Made by a program: the position numbers and the translations under genes. Source: Nocardia asteroides (lineage in GTDB: Bacteria; Actinomycetota; Actinomycetes; Mycobacteriales; Mycobacteriaceae). From it: a stretch of DNA of 64,000 nt. The DNA lies in NCBI RefSeq assembly GCF_021183625.1, contig NZ_CP089214.1, positions 6,634,001-6,698,000 on the forward strand, written 5' to 3'. A model generated the notes under the pieces. It searched no databases. It saw only the letters and a list, made by a program, of their open reading frames with translations, and was not told the origin of the DNA. Shown piece by piece: positions 35,659 through 43,660 of this stretch. The first letter of the stretch is position 1. Each line of letters opens with the position of its first letter.

Positions 35659-37034
35659 GCCCGCACCTCCTGGACCGCCTGGTCGTAGCTCACCGGAACC
35701 GCACCGGGGTGCGCACCCCGGTAGCGCTGCGCGGCCGCCTCGGTGGTGAAGGGCAGGAAGCGCTCCCCGTCGCGCAGCCAGATCGATTCGTTCGCGAACC
35801 AGCGGGTGCCGAGCTCGGCGTCGAGCACGTAGGCGGTGCGCACGGTATCGCCCTGCGCCCGCGCCTGTTTGACGACCCGGAGCAGCTCAGTCGGGTCGGC
35901 CGCGGGCCTGGTCTGCTGCTGCCCCGCCACCCAGACCTCGTTGCCGGAGCCGGCGGTCGCATTGGCGGTGTCGGCCAGCGCGGCGTCGTACCCGACGCCC
36001 CCGCGCTCGGCGAAGGCCCTGCGCAGCGCGGCGTCGTCGACGAAGCCGTCGATGTCGAGCTCGGCGAAGTCCCCGATGGACTTCAGGTACCGCACGTCGT
36101 CCTTGAAGGCCGCGATCAGGCTCGGCTTGAGCGTGGTGTCGAAGGAGGTGCCGCCGGGCCCGTTGTAGAGGTAGACCACCTCCTGCGGCAGCCCCGACCC
36201 GTCCGCGACGAGCTGCGCCGCCTCCAGCGGCTTGCCGTGCAGGAACTCGGTGGCGTCCAGCTGGGCCTGCAGGAAGGCGTCGAGCACCTCGGGGTGCTGC
36301 TTCGTGTAATCCTGCCGCGCGACGACGCCGTGGAAGGTGGGCACGTTCAGCTCGGCGCCGTCGTAGAGCAGCTTGGCCTTGTCCTGGAAGACCAGCAGCC
36401 CGGGCCAGGCCACGAACTGCGAGAGCGCCGCCACCTGGCCGGACTCCAGCGCCGATGCTCCCACCTGCGGTTGCTGGTTCAGCACCTCGACCCCCGTGCC
36501 CGGGTCGATCCCGGCGCGGGTGAGCGCCTGCACCAGGGTGCCGTGCCCGGCCGAGCCGACGCTGGCCGAGATCTTCTGCCCGCGCAGGTCGGCGAGCGTG
36601 GTGGCGCGCGAATCCGGCGGCACCACCACCATGTTCAGCGCGCCCTTCGGGTTGTACCCGGTGACCGAGACGAAGTCGGTGCGCGAGCGCTCGTTGGCCT
36701 GCGTGCGGGAGCCGTTGATCAGCAGCGGGTAGTCGCCCATCGAGCCGATGTCGATCTTCTCCGCCACCATCTGCGCGGTGATCGGGGCGCCGGTGTCGTA
36801 GTCCTGCCACTCCACCTCGTACGCCGCGCCGCCCGCGTCGGTGATCGCCCGCAACCGCTGCTCCAGGTAGCCCTTGGCGCGCAGCAGGGTGCCCGCGGTG
36901 ACGGTGTTGATGGTCTTGGACTGGTAGCCGACGACGACGCGCACGGTGTCGCCGCCACCGGAGGCGGACTGCTCCAGCGAGCAGCCGGTCAGGGCAAGGG
37001 CAGCGGCGGCGGCCACCGCGATCAGGCGTTTCAT
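35655..37034 (-). CDS. ABC substrate-binding lipoprotein with C-terminal NosL-like domain
   Basis: 459 residues. Signal peptide and lipobox A-L-T-G-C (Cys about residue 18). Residues ~30-370 are a NitT/TauT-type binding fold: V-V-V-G-Y-Q-S-K-T-I-N, I-D-I-G-S-M-G-D-Y-P-L-L, L-R-G-Q-K-I-S-A-S-V-G-S-A-G-H-G. The last ~65 residues (A-Y-V-L-D-A-E, R-W-F-A-N-E-S-I-W-L, P-F-T-T-E-A-A-A) resemble the C-terminal part of NosL, the copper-binding helper of nitrous oxide reductase. I know of no standard family with this fusion. First transporter gene after the ferredoxin (8-base gap). Confidence 0.82.
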   Translation of the reverse strand: MKRLIAVAAAAALALTGCSLEQSASGGGDTVRVVVGYQSKTINTVTAGTLLRAKGYLEQRLRAITDAGGAAYEVEWQDYDTGAPITAQMVAEKIDIGSMGDYPLLINGSRTQANERSRTDFVSVTGYNPKGALNMVVVPPDSRATTLADLRGQKISASVGSAGHGTLVQALTRAGIDPGTGVEVLNQQPQVGASALESGQVAALSQFVAWPGLLVFQDKAKLLYDGAELNVPTFHGVVARQDYTKQHPEVLDAFLQAQLDATEFLHGKPLEAAQLVADGSGLPQEVVYLYNGPGGTSFDTTLKPSLIAAFKDDVRYLKSIGDFAELDIDGFVDDAALRRAFAERGGVGYDAALADTANATAGSGNEVWVAGQQQTRPAADPTELLRVVKQARAQGDTVRTAYVLDAELGTRWFANESIWLRDGERFLPFTTEAAAQRYRGAHPGAVPVSYDQAVQEVRA

Positions 37035-37042
37035 GGAGTTCT

Positions 37043-37270
37043 TCACCTCAGGAGATACGGCATGTTGACGGTGACGGCACCGGTGGGGCAGCGGGCGGCG
37101 CACGGGCCGCAGTACCAGCACTCGTCCACGTGCATGAACGCCTTGCCGGTGCTGGTATCGATGGCGAGCGAGTCGAGCGGGCAGATCTCGACGCAGAGCG
37201 TGCAGCCCTGGATACAGAGCGATTCGTCGATCGTCACCGGCACGTCGGCGCGGTTGTTCGCGAGGGCCAT
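37043..37270 (-). CDS. AprB-like 2x[4Fe-4S] ferredoxin
   Basis: 75 residues. Two cluster motifs: C-I-Q-G-C-T-L-C-V-E-I-C-P near residue 19 and C-W-Y-C-G-P-C-A-A-R-C-P near residue 51. The insertion between them and W-Y near the second cluster resemble AprB, the electron-transfer subunit of APS reductase, but the long C-terminal tail of AprB is missing. It is coded one base after the GntR gene and should serve the flavoprotein at the operon's end. Confidence 0.87.
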   Translation of the reverse strand: MALANNRADVPVTIDESLCIQGCTLCVEICPLDSLAIDTSTGKAFMHVDECWYCGPCAARCPTGAVTVNMPYLLR

Positions 37271-38065
37271 CTACAGGACCTTCCACTCGGGTGCGGTGCG
37301 GGACAGGCTGCCCCGCATGGTGATCCGGTCGCCGCGCATCCGGATGTACTCGAGATCGACCGGCCTGCCGTCCTCCAGCCTGGTCAGCCGCTCGAGCATG
37401 AGCAGCGCGGCGCCGTCGGCGGTCTCCAGGGTCGCGGCGGTGTGCGGGTCGGCGGAGACCGCCTCCAGCGCGAGGTCCGCCGAGCCGAGCGACTGGCCGC
37501 TGACCTGCTCGATCAGCACGAAGATGTCGGTGCCAGCCAGGTCGAGGTCGAGGACGGCGGCGCCGATGTCGGGGGCCAGGTAGGTCAGGTCGAGGCTGAG
37601 CGGGGTATCGCCGAGGTAGCGCAGCCGCTCCAGGTAGACCACCCGCTCGCCCGGCTCCAGCCGCAGCCTGCGGGCGACCGCGGGCGGTGCGGTGATCGTG
37701 GTCGCGGCGCGCACCTCGTTGCGCACGGTGCCGTGCCCCTTGAGCGTCTCCTGCAGGCCGAGCAGAGCGTCGAGCCCGTGGTCGTACTTGCGGTTCGCCA
37801 CCCGGGTGCCGACCCGGGGCGCGCGGTCGATCAGCCCCTCGTCGCGCAGCAGCGCCAGCGCCTCGCGCACGGTGTTGCGGGAGGTCTCGAACTCCTCGGC
37901 CAGGCTGGGCTCGGACGGCAGCCCGTCCGGGAACGCGCCGCTGTGGATCTGGTGCCGCAGCACATCCGCCACCCGGCGCGCCTGATCCGCCCGCAGCCGC
38001 CGCACCGGCGCCGGACCGTGCGCCTCCCCCGGCTCCGGAATCGGATTCACACCTCTGACCTGCAT
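37271..38065 (-). CDS. GntR-family regulator with UTRA domain (HutC subfamily)
   Basis: 264 residues. The winged helix spans ~25-95, with L-P-S-E-P-S-L-A-E-E-F-E-T-S-R-N-T-V-R-E-A-L and R-V-G-T-R-V. A UTRA ligand domain follows (L-E-P-G-E-R-V-V-Y-L-E-R-L-R then P-V-D-L-E-Y-I-R-M-R-G-D-R). It is first in the operon and abuts the ferredoxin gene, so it probably represses its own operon until a small effector binds. No clear ribosome site precedes this ATG; a downstream GTG (residue 6) with GAGG before it is an alternative. Confidence 0.88.
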   Translation of the reverse strand: MQVRGVNPIPEPGEAHGPAPVRRLRADQARRVADVLRHQIHSGAFPDGLPSEPSLAEEFETSRNTVREALALLRDEGLIDRAPRVGTRVANRKYDHGLDALLGLQETLKGHGTVRNEVRAATTITAPPAVARRLRLEPGERVVYLERLRYLGDTPLSLDLTYLAPDIGAAVLDLDLAGTDIFVLIEQVSGQSLGSADLALEAVSADPHTAATLETADGAALLMLERLTRLEDGRPVDLEYIRMRGDRITMRGSLSRTAPEWKVL

Positions 38066-38369
38066 GAACCGACGATAACGGGCCCGGGTCGGGTGATTCG
38101 CCCCAGCGGGTGCGCACCGCGTTCACGCGCCCGGAATACGCCGGGCGGGGGCAGGCGCGACCTGGGTCGCACCCGGCATTGCGCCACCCGGCCCGCCGGG
38201 CGGGGACTTGCGATCACAGTGATCGGAACCGTCCCGGTTCCACCGCCCGGCGACGCGCCACCGGTCCGCCGAGGTGCCTGCGCGCCTCGGTGAGCGCACT
38301 CGGCGACCGCCGGGACAATCCGCGGGAATCAGCCGAGCCGCCGCGGGCGACGCGACGGCGGGCGCCGGG
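38066..38369. other. Intergenic region with two adjacent perfect dyads
   Basis: 304 bases without a gene, between GntR (start) and TetR (stop). CGATCAC-A-GTGATCG spans 38211-38225 and GGAACC-GTCCC-GGTTCC spans 38225-38241. They may be operators of the GntR operon (about 150 bases upstream) or a terminator for the TetR transcript. A 6-bp stem CCCGCC-G-GGCGGG lies at 38192-38204. Confidence 0.5.
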
Positions 38370-39020
38370 TCAGCTGTCGGCGGGCAGGCCGAGCAGCGCC
38401 GCCTGGACGGTCCGCAACCGCTCCACGTCGCCGGTGATGCCGACGGCGCTGTCGTTGTAGAGGAACGCCTCGCCGAGCCGCACCATGGCGTAGGCGAGCA
38501 GGTCCGGAGCCATGGGCGGCGCGTACCCGTCGTCCCGGACCGCGCGCAGCACCAGCTCCTCGACGGCGCGCACCGCCCGCGGCTGCACCGGCCCGTCGCC
38601 CGCGGTCAGGGTGCGCAGCCCCGCCCGCTGCTCGTGCTCGAAGTAGTGCCGGAACGGTTCGTTGTCGCTCATCCAGCGATTGACCCTGGCCAGCACTTCG
38701 AGCACGCGGGCTCCGCCCGCACTGCGCCTGCGGCTGTCGGCCCGCGCGACCAGCGCCTCGTACTCCCCGGCGAGCACCGCCCCGAGCAGCCCCTCGCGCG
38801 ACCCGAACCAGCGGTACACCGAGGCCCGGCTCAACCCGAGCCCGGCGGCGATGGACTGCACGTCGATCCGCTCGCCCGCGAGAAACGCCGCCCGCGCCGC
38901 GGCCACCACCTCCGCCGGGGTCGCGGCCGCCGGACGGCCCGGACGCCGGGGGCGCTGCGGCGCGGCGCTCGCGGCACCGCGCAGCTGCTCGGCCGGGCGC
39001 TGCGGGGGATTCAGAACCAC
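38370..39020 (-). CDS. TetR-family regulator, QsdR-like
   Basis: 216 residues. A Pro/Arg-rich N-terminal ~35 residues precede a TetR helix-turn-helix: I-D-V-Q-S-I-A-A-G-L-G-L-S-R-A-S-V-Y-R-W-F-G-S-R-E-G-L-L. The C-terminal ligand domain has N-R-W-M-S-D-N-E-P-F-R-H-Y-F, as in the QsdR group. Its start overlaps the end of the acyl-CoA dehydrogenase gene by 10 bases, so it is likely co-transcribed and may control that gene. Confidence 0.85.
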   Translation of the reverse strand: MVLNPPQRPAEQLRGAASAAPQRPRRPGRPAAATPAEVVAAARAAFLAGERIDVQSIAAGLGLSRASVYRWFGSREGLLGAVLAGEYEALVARADSRRRSAGGARVLEVLARVNRWMSDNEPFRHYFEHEQRAGLRTLTAGDGPVQPRAVRAVEELVLRAVRDDGYAPPMAPDLLAYAMVRLGEAFLYNDSAVGITGDVERLRTVQAALLGLPADS

Positions 39021-40804
39021 TCCTCGCGCATGTCGAGCGTGGTCCGGTCCAGGCTCGCCAGCAGCTCCAGCCCCGGCCCCGTCTTGGGCAGCTCGTACCG
39101 ATGGAAGTACCGCGCCGCCTGCCGCTTCCCCTCGTGGAACGCGTCATCGCCACCCGCCGCGGCGAGGTACTGCTCCAGCCAGATCCACGCCACCACCGTG
39201 TGCCCGAACACCTCCAGGTACACACTGCTGTTGGCCAGCGCCGCCTCGATGTCCCCGCTCGCGAAGAGACCGGCGGTCACCTCGACCACCCGCTGCCAGA
39301 CCGCCCCGAGCCCGGCCCCGAGCGAGGCCGCCTCACCACCCGCCGCGGCGGCGGCGTCCAGCGTGGCCCGGATCCGCGCGTCCAGCGCGAGCAGGCTCGC
39401 CCCGCCCTGCTGCGTCACCTTCCGCCCGAGCAGGTCCAGCCCCTGGATCCCGTGCGTCCCCTCGTGAATCGGGTTCAGCCGGTTGTCCCGGTAGTGCTGC
39501 TCGACGTCGTACTCCCGGGTGTACCCGTAGCCACCGAGCACCTGAATGGCCAGGTCGTTGGCGGTCAGGCACCACTGCGAGGGCCAGCTCTTCGCGATCG
39601 GCGTGAGGATGTCGAGCAGCAGCCCGGTGCGCAGCCGCTCCTCCTCGGTCTCCGCGATCCGCTGCTCGTCCACCAGCCGCGCGCAGTACAGCACCAGCGC
39701 CAGCGCCCCCTCGGCGTAGCTCTTCTGCGCCAGCAGCATGCGCCGCACGTCGGCGTGCTCCACGATGGGCCGCTGCGGGCTCGCCGGGTCGGCGCCGATC
39801 TTGGCCCGCCCCTGCGGCCTGCCGCGCGCGTACTCCAGCGACTTGAGGTACCCGGTGTAGCCGAGCGCGGTCGCCACCAGCCCGACCCCGATCCGGGCCT
39901 CGTTCATCATGTGGAACATCAGGCTCAGCCCGCGGTGCTCGGTGCCGACCAGGTACCCGATCGCGCCGGGCGCGCCGCCGGGGGTGTGCGTGCCCTCGCC
40001 GAAATTGAGCAGCGTGTTGACGGTGCCGCGGAACCCCATCTTGTGGTTCAGCCCGGCCAGCGTGACGTCGTTGCGCTCCCCGAGCACCCCGTCTTCGCCC
40101 ACCAGGAAGCGCGGCACCACGAACAGCGAGATCCCCCTGGTACCGGCCGGTCCACCCGGAATCCGGGCCAGCACCAGGTGCACGATGTTCTCGCCGAGCT
40201 CGTGGTCCCCGCCGGAGATCCACATCTTGGTGCCGAAGAGCCGGTAGCTGCCGTCGCCCTGCGGCTCGGCGCGCGTGGTGATGTCGGCCAGCGACGACCC
40301 GGCCTGCGGCTCGGAGAGGCACATGGTCCCGAAGAAGCGCCCCTCCAGCATCGGCCGGACGAACCGCTCCACGTACTGCTCGCCGTGCGCGATCAGCAGG
40401 TTCGCGTTGGCGATGGTGAGGAAGGGGTAGGCGGCGGTGCCGGTGTTGGCGGCGTGGAACCAGGCGAAGGATGCCTGGGCCACGACGGCGGGCAGCTGGA
40501 TGCCGCCGAGCTCGGCGGCCACGGTGGCGCCGGGCAGCCCGGCCTCGGCGAAGGCCCGCAGCGCGATCGCCACCTCCGGGATCAGCTCGACCCTGCCGTC
40601 CACGAACCGCGGCTCGTTGGCGTCGGCCTTCTTGTTGTGCGGCGCGAAGTGCGTCTCGGCGATCTCGGCGCTGAGCGCGAGCACCGCGTCGAAGGTCTCC
40701 CGCGAGTGCTCGGCGAAGCGCGGGTGCTTCGTCAGCGCCTCGACGTCGAGCCACCGGTAGAGCAGGAACTCCAGATCGCGCGGGTTGAGCAGCAGGGTGC
40801 GCAT
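39011..40804 (-). CDS. Acyl-CoA dehydrogenase (large, ~600 residues)
   Basis: 597 residues from an ATG with AAGGAC upstream. The dehydrogenase core has M-C-L-S-E-P-Q-A-G-S-S-L-A-D (FAD loop), K-M-W-I-S-G-G-D-H-E-L, L-N-H-K-M-G-F-R-G-T, Q-V-L-G-G-Y-G-Y-T-R-E-Y-D-V-E-Q-H-Y-R-D-N-R, and the catalytic Glu in P-I-H-E-G-T-H-G-I-Q. The extra C-terminal ~150 residues match the long VLCAD/FadE-type class. It should oxidise a bulky or branched acyl-CoA. The downstream TetR overlaps it. Confidence 0.9.
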   Translation of the reverse strand: MRTLLLNPRDLEFLLYRWLDVEALTKHPRFAEHSRETFDAVLALSAEIAETHFAPHNKKADANEPRFVDGRVELIPEVAIALRAFAEAGLPGATVAAELGGIQLPAVVAQASFAWFHAANTGTAAYPFLTIANANLLIAHGEQYVERFVRPMLEGRFFGTMCLSEPQAGSSLADITTRAEPQGDGSYRLFGTKMWISGGDHELGENIVHLVLARIPGGPAGTRGISLFVVPRFLVGEDGVLGERNDVTLAGLNHKMGFRGTVNTLLNFGEGTHTPGGAPGAIGYLVGTEHRGLSLMFHMMNEARIGVGLVATALGYTGYLKSLEYARGRPQGRAKIGADPASPQRPIVEHADVRRMLLAQKSYAEGALALVLYCARLVDEQRIAETEEERLRTGLLLDILTPIAKSWPSQWCLTANDLAIQVLGGYGYTREYDVEQHYRDNRLNPIHEGTHGIQGLDLLGRKVTQQGGASLLALDARIRATLDAAAAAGGEAASLGAGLGAVWQRVVEVTAGLFASGDIEAALANSSVYLEVFGHTVVAWIWLEQYLAAAGGDDAFHEGKRQAARYFHRYELPKTGPGLELLASLDRTTLDMREEWF

Positions 40805-40863
40805 ACGCCCGTCCTTTCGAGACACGTAACGGGCAGAGTATCAAATATGCGCACCCCGCCGGA

Positions 40864-42690
40864 TCAGAACCCCAGCAGCTCGGCGATCCGCGCCGCCTGC
40901 TCGGCCGGGTCGCCGTCGTCCGGCCGCAGCACCAGGTCCGGCTGCTCCGGCGCCTCGTACGGCGCGTCGATCCCGGTGAAGCCGCGCACCTCGCCCGCGC
41001 GCGCCTTGGCGTAGAGCCCCTTCGGGTCGCGAGCCTCGCACACCGCGAGCGGCGTGTCGACGAAGATCTCCAGGAACGGCAGCCCGGCGTCCAGGTGCGC
41101 CTGCCTGGCCCGCTCCCGATCCTCCCGGTACGGGCTGATCAGCGAGACCACCGCGAGCACACCGGCCTCGGCGAAGAGCTTGGCCACCTCGGCCACCCGG
41201 CGGATGTTCTCGGTGCGGTCCTCCGGGGCGAAGCCGAGGTCGGCGTTGAGGCCGTGCCGCAGGTTGTCGCCGTCCAGCAGGAAGGCGGGTCTGCCGGAGG
41301 CGACCAGCCTGCGCTCCAGCTCCACCGCGACCGTCGACTTGCCGGAGGCGGAGAGCCCGGTGAGCCAGACCGTGCCGCCGCGGGTCGCGCGCTCGGTGCG
41401 CTCGACCGCGCTGCGGTGCCACACCACCCCGGCGGTGGTCGGCGTCGGCCCGGTGATCATGCCCGCGGCCACGGTGTTGTTGGTGACGTCGTCGACCAGC
41501 ACGAAGCTGCCGGTGTTCCGGTTGCGCCGGTACGGGTCGAAGAGCACCGGCCGCCGCGCGCGCAGCTGCACGCGCCCGATCTCGTTGAGACCGAGTGCGT
41601 TCGCGGTCTCGTCGCGGTGCAGGGTGTTGACGTCGAGCCGGTAGTCCAGCCGCTGCACCTGCACCGGCTCGGCGCGGGTGGTGTGCCGCAGCGTGTAGGT
41701 GGCGCCGGGGGTGAGCGCGCTCTCCTCGGCGAACCAGCAGACCATGGCGTCCAGGTCGCGGGCCGACTGCGGCCGGTTCGCCGGACGGCAGAGCAGGTCG
41801 CCGCGGGCCACGTCGAGCTCGTCGGTGAGCTGCACCGTCACCGCCTGCGGCGGGAACGCCTCGGCCAGCGGCGCGCCGCCCGGGCCCCACAGCGCCGCCA
41901 CCGTCGTGCTGAACCCCGACGGCAGCACGGTGACCTCGTCACCCGGCTTGAACACGCCACCGGCCACGGTGCCCGCGTAGCCGCGGAAATCCGGGTTGTG
42001 CGTGCGGGTCACGTACTGCACCGGCAGCCTGGCGTCGATCAGGTTGCGGTCCGAGGCGATGTGCACCTGCTCCAGCTGGTGCAGCAGGGGAGTGCCCTCG
42101 TACCAGGGCATGCTCGCGCCGCGGTGCACGACGTTGTCGCCGGTCAGCGCCGACATCGGCACGAAGGTCAGGTCGCGCACCTCGAGCCGGGCGGCGAACC
42201 GGGTGAAGTCGTCCCTGATCTCCTCGAAGCGCTCCCGGCTCCAGTCCACCAGGTCCATCTTGTTCACGCAGAGCACCAGGTGCGCCACGCCGAGCAGCCC
42301 GGCGAGGAAGGCGTGCCTGCGGGTCTGCTCCACCACGCCCTTGCGCGCGTCCACCAGGATCAGCGCGACGTCGGCGGTGGAGGCGCCGGTGACCATGTTG
42401 CGGGTGTACTGGATGTGCCCCGGGGTGTCGGCGATGACGAACTTCCGCCTGGGCGTGGTGAAGTAGCGGTGCGCGACATCGATGGTGATGCCCTGCTCGC
42501 GCTCGGCGCGCAGGCCGTCGGTGAGCAGCGAGAGGTCGGTCTGGCCCGCGCCGCGCTCCTTGCTGGTGCGCTCGACCGCGGCGAGCTGGTCGGCGAAGAT
42601 CGCCTTGGAGTCGAAGAGCAGGCGTCCGATCAGCGTCGACTTACCGTCGTCGACGCTGCCCGCGGTGGCCAGCCGGAGCAGGGTGGTCAT
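40864..42690 (-). CDS. cysNC: Bifunctional sulfate adenylyltransferase large subunit/APS kinase (CysN-CysC)
   Basis: 608 residues. The GTPase half has G-S-V-D-D-G-K-S-T near residue 11, D-T-P-G-H-I-Q-Y-T-R-N-M and N-K-M-D. The C-terminal ~180 residues are an APS kinase with P-loop G-L-S-A-S-G-K-S-T, L-D-G-D-N-L-R-H-G-L-N and I-S-P-Y-R-E-D-R. With CysD it turns sulfate and ATP into APS, then PAPS. The ATG overlaps the cysD stop (ATGA). PAPS made here could feed the sulfotransferase at 46701. Confidence 0.95.
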   Translation of the reverse strand: MTTLLRLATAGSVDDGKSTLIGRLLFDSKAIFADQLAAVERTSKERGAGQTDLSLLTDGLRAEREQGITIDVAHRYFTTPRRKFVIADTPGHIQYTRNMVTGASTADVALILVDARKGVVEQTRRHAFLAGLLGVAHLVLCVNKMDLVDWSRERFEEIRDDFTRFAARLEVRDLTFVPMSALTGDNVVHRGASMPWYEGTPLLHQLEQVHIASDRNLIDARLPVQYVTRTHNPDFRGYAGTVAGGVFKPGDEVTVLPSGFSTTVAALWGPGGAPLAEAFPPQAVTVQLTDELDVARGDLLCRPANRPQSARDLDAMVCWFAEESALTPGATYTLRHTTRAEPVQVQRLDYRLDVNTLHRDETANALGLNEIGRVQLRARRPVLFDPYRRNRNTGSFVLVDDVTNNTVAAGMITGPTPTTAGVVWHRSAVERTERATRGGTVWLTGLSASGKSTVAVELERRLVASGRPAFLLDGDNLRHGLNADLGFAPEDRTENIRRVAEVAKLFAEAGVLAVVSLISPYREDRERARQAHLDAGLPFLEIFVDTPLAVCEARDPKGLYAKARAGEVRGFTGIDAPYEAPEQPDLVLRPDDGDPAEQAARIAELLGF

Positions 42691-43619
42691 CAGAAGTACC
42701 CCTCGCGTTTGCGATCTTCCATCCCCGCCTCGGAGATGCGGTCGTCGGCGCGGGTGGCGCCGCGTTCGGTGACCCGGGTGGCGGCCACCTCGAGCACCAC
42801 GTCGTCCGGGTTCGCCGCGGTCGACTCCACGCAGCCGGTGCAGGTGGCGTCGCCGACGGTGCGGAACCGGACGGTGGCCGCGTAGGGCTGCTCGCCGTCG
42901 AGCAGCTCCAGGAACCTGGTGTGCGCCAGCAGCATGCCGTCGCGCTGCACCACCTCCCTGCGGTGCGCGTAGTAGAGGGGAGGCAGCGCGATCTCCTCCG
43001 CGGCGATGTAGTTCCAGATGTCCAGCTCGGTCCAGTTGGAGAGCGGGAAGACCCGGATGTGCTCGCCGCGCCGGTGCCTGCCGTTGTAGAGGTTCCAGAG
43101 CTCGGGGCGCTGGTTGCGCGGGTCCCACTGGCCGTACTCGTCGCGGAAGCTGAAGACCCGCTCCTTGGCGCGCGCCTTCTCCTCGTCGCGCCTGGCGCCG
43201 CCGAAGGCCGCGTCGAAGCCGCCCTCCCGGATCGAGCGCAGCAGGGTGTGCGTCTGCAGCCGGTTGCGGCTGGCGCGCGGGCCGGTCTCCTCGGTGACCG
43301 TGCCCGCGTCGATGTCCTCCTGCACGCTGCCGACCAGCAGCCGCAGGCCGAGCCGCGCGACGGTCTCGTCGCGGTAGGCGATCACCTCGTCGAAGTTGTG
43401 GCCGGTGTCGACGTGCAACACCGGGAAGGGCAGCGGCGCGGGCCAGAACGCCTTGGCGGCCAGGTGCAGCATGACCACCGAGTCCTTGCCGCCGGAGAAG
43501 AGCAGCACGGGGCGTTCGAAGGTGGCGGCCACCTCGCGGAAGATGTGCACCGATTCGGCCTCGAGCGCGTCGAGATGCGACAGCTCCCAGCCGGTGACGG
43601 ACTTCTGGTTCGGGCTCAC
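42690..43619 (-). CDS. cysD: Sulfate adenylyltransferase small subunit CysD
   Basis: 309 residues from a GTG. The PP-loop S-G-G-K-D-S is at residues 42-47, then H-V-D-T-G-H-N-F, F-G-G-A-R-R-D-E-E-K-A-R-A-K-E-R-V-F-S, and R-F-P-L-S-N-W-T-E-L-D-I-W-type residues. T-C-T-G-C-V-E-S is at the C-terminal end. It binds ATP and sulfate to form APS with CysN. It follows the IclR gene by 41 bases on the same strand. A near-KstR motif lies 11-24 bases before the start. Confidence 0.95.
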   Translation of the reverse strand: MSPNQKSVTGWELSHLDALEAESVHIFREVAATFERPVLLFSGGKDSVVMLHLAAKAFWPAPLPFPVLHVDTGHNFDEVIAYRDETVARLGLRLLVGSVQEDIDAGTVTEETGPRASRNRLQTHTLLRSIREGGFDAAFGGARRDEEKARAKERVFSFRDEYGQWDPRNQRPELWNLYNGRHRRGEHIRVFPLSNWTELDIWNYIAAEEIALPPLYYAHRREVVQRDGMLLAHTRFLELLDGEQPYAATVRFRTVGDATCTGCVESTAANPDDVVLEVAATRVTERGATRADDRISEAGMEDRKREGYF

Positions 43620-43629
43620 GAGAAAAAAC

Positions 43630-43643
43630 TAGAACACGTTTCG
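43630..43643. promoter_or_regulatory. Near match to the KstR operator before cysD
   Basis: TAGAACACGTTTCG fits TnnAACnnGTTnnA at seven of eight fixed positions. It lies in the 41-base gap between the IclR and cysD genes. Confidence 0.4.
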
Positions 43644-43660
43644 GTCGAACCGTCAACGCT

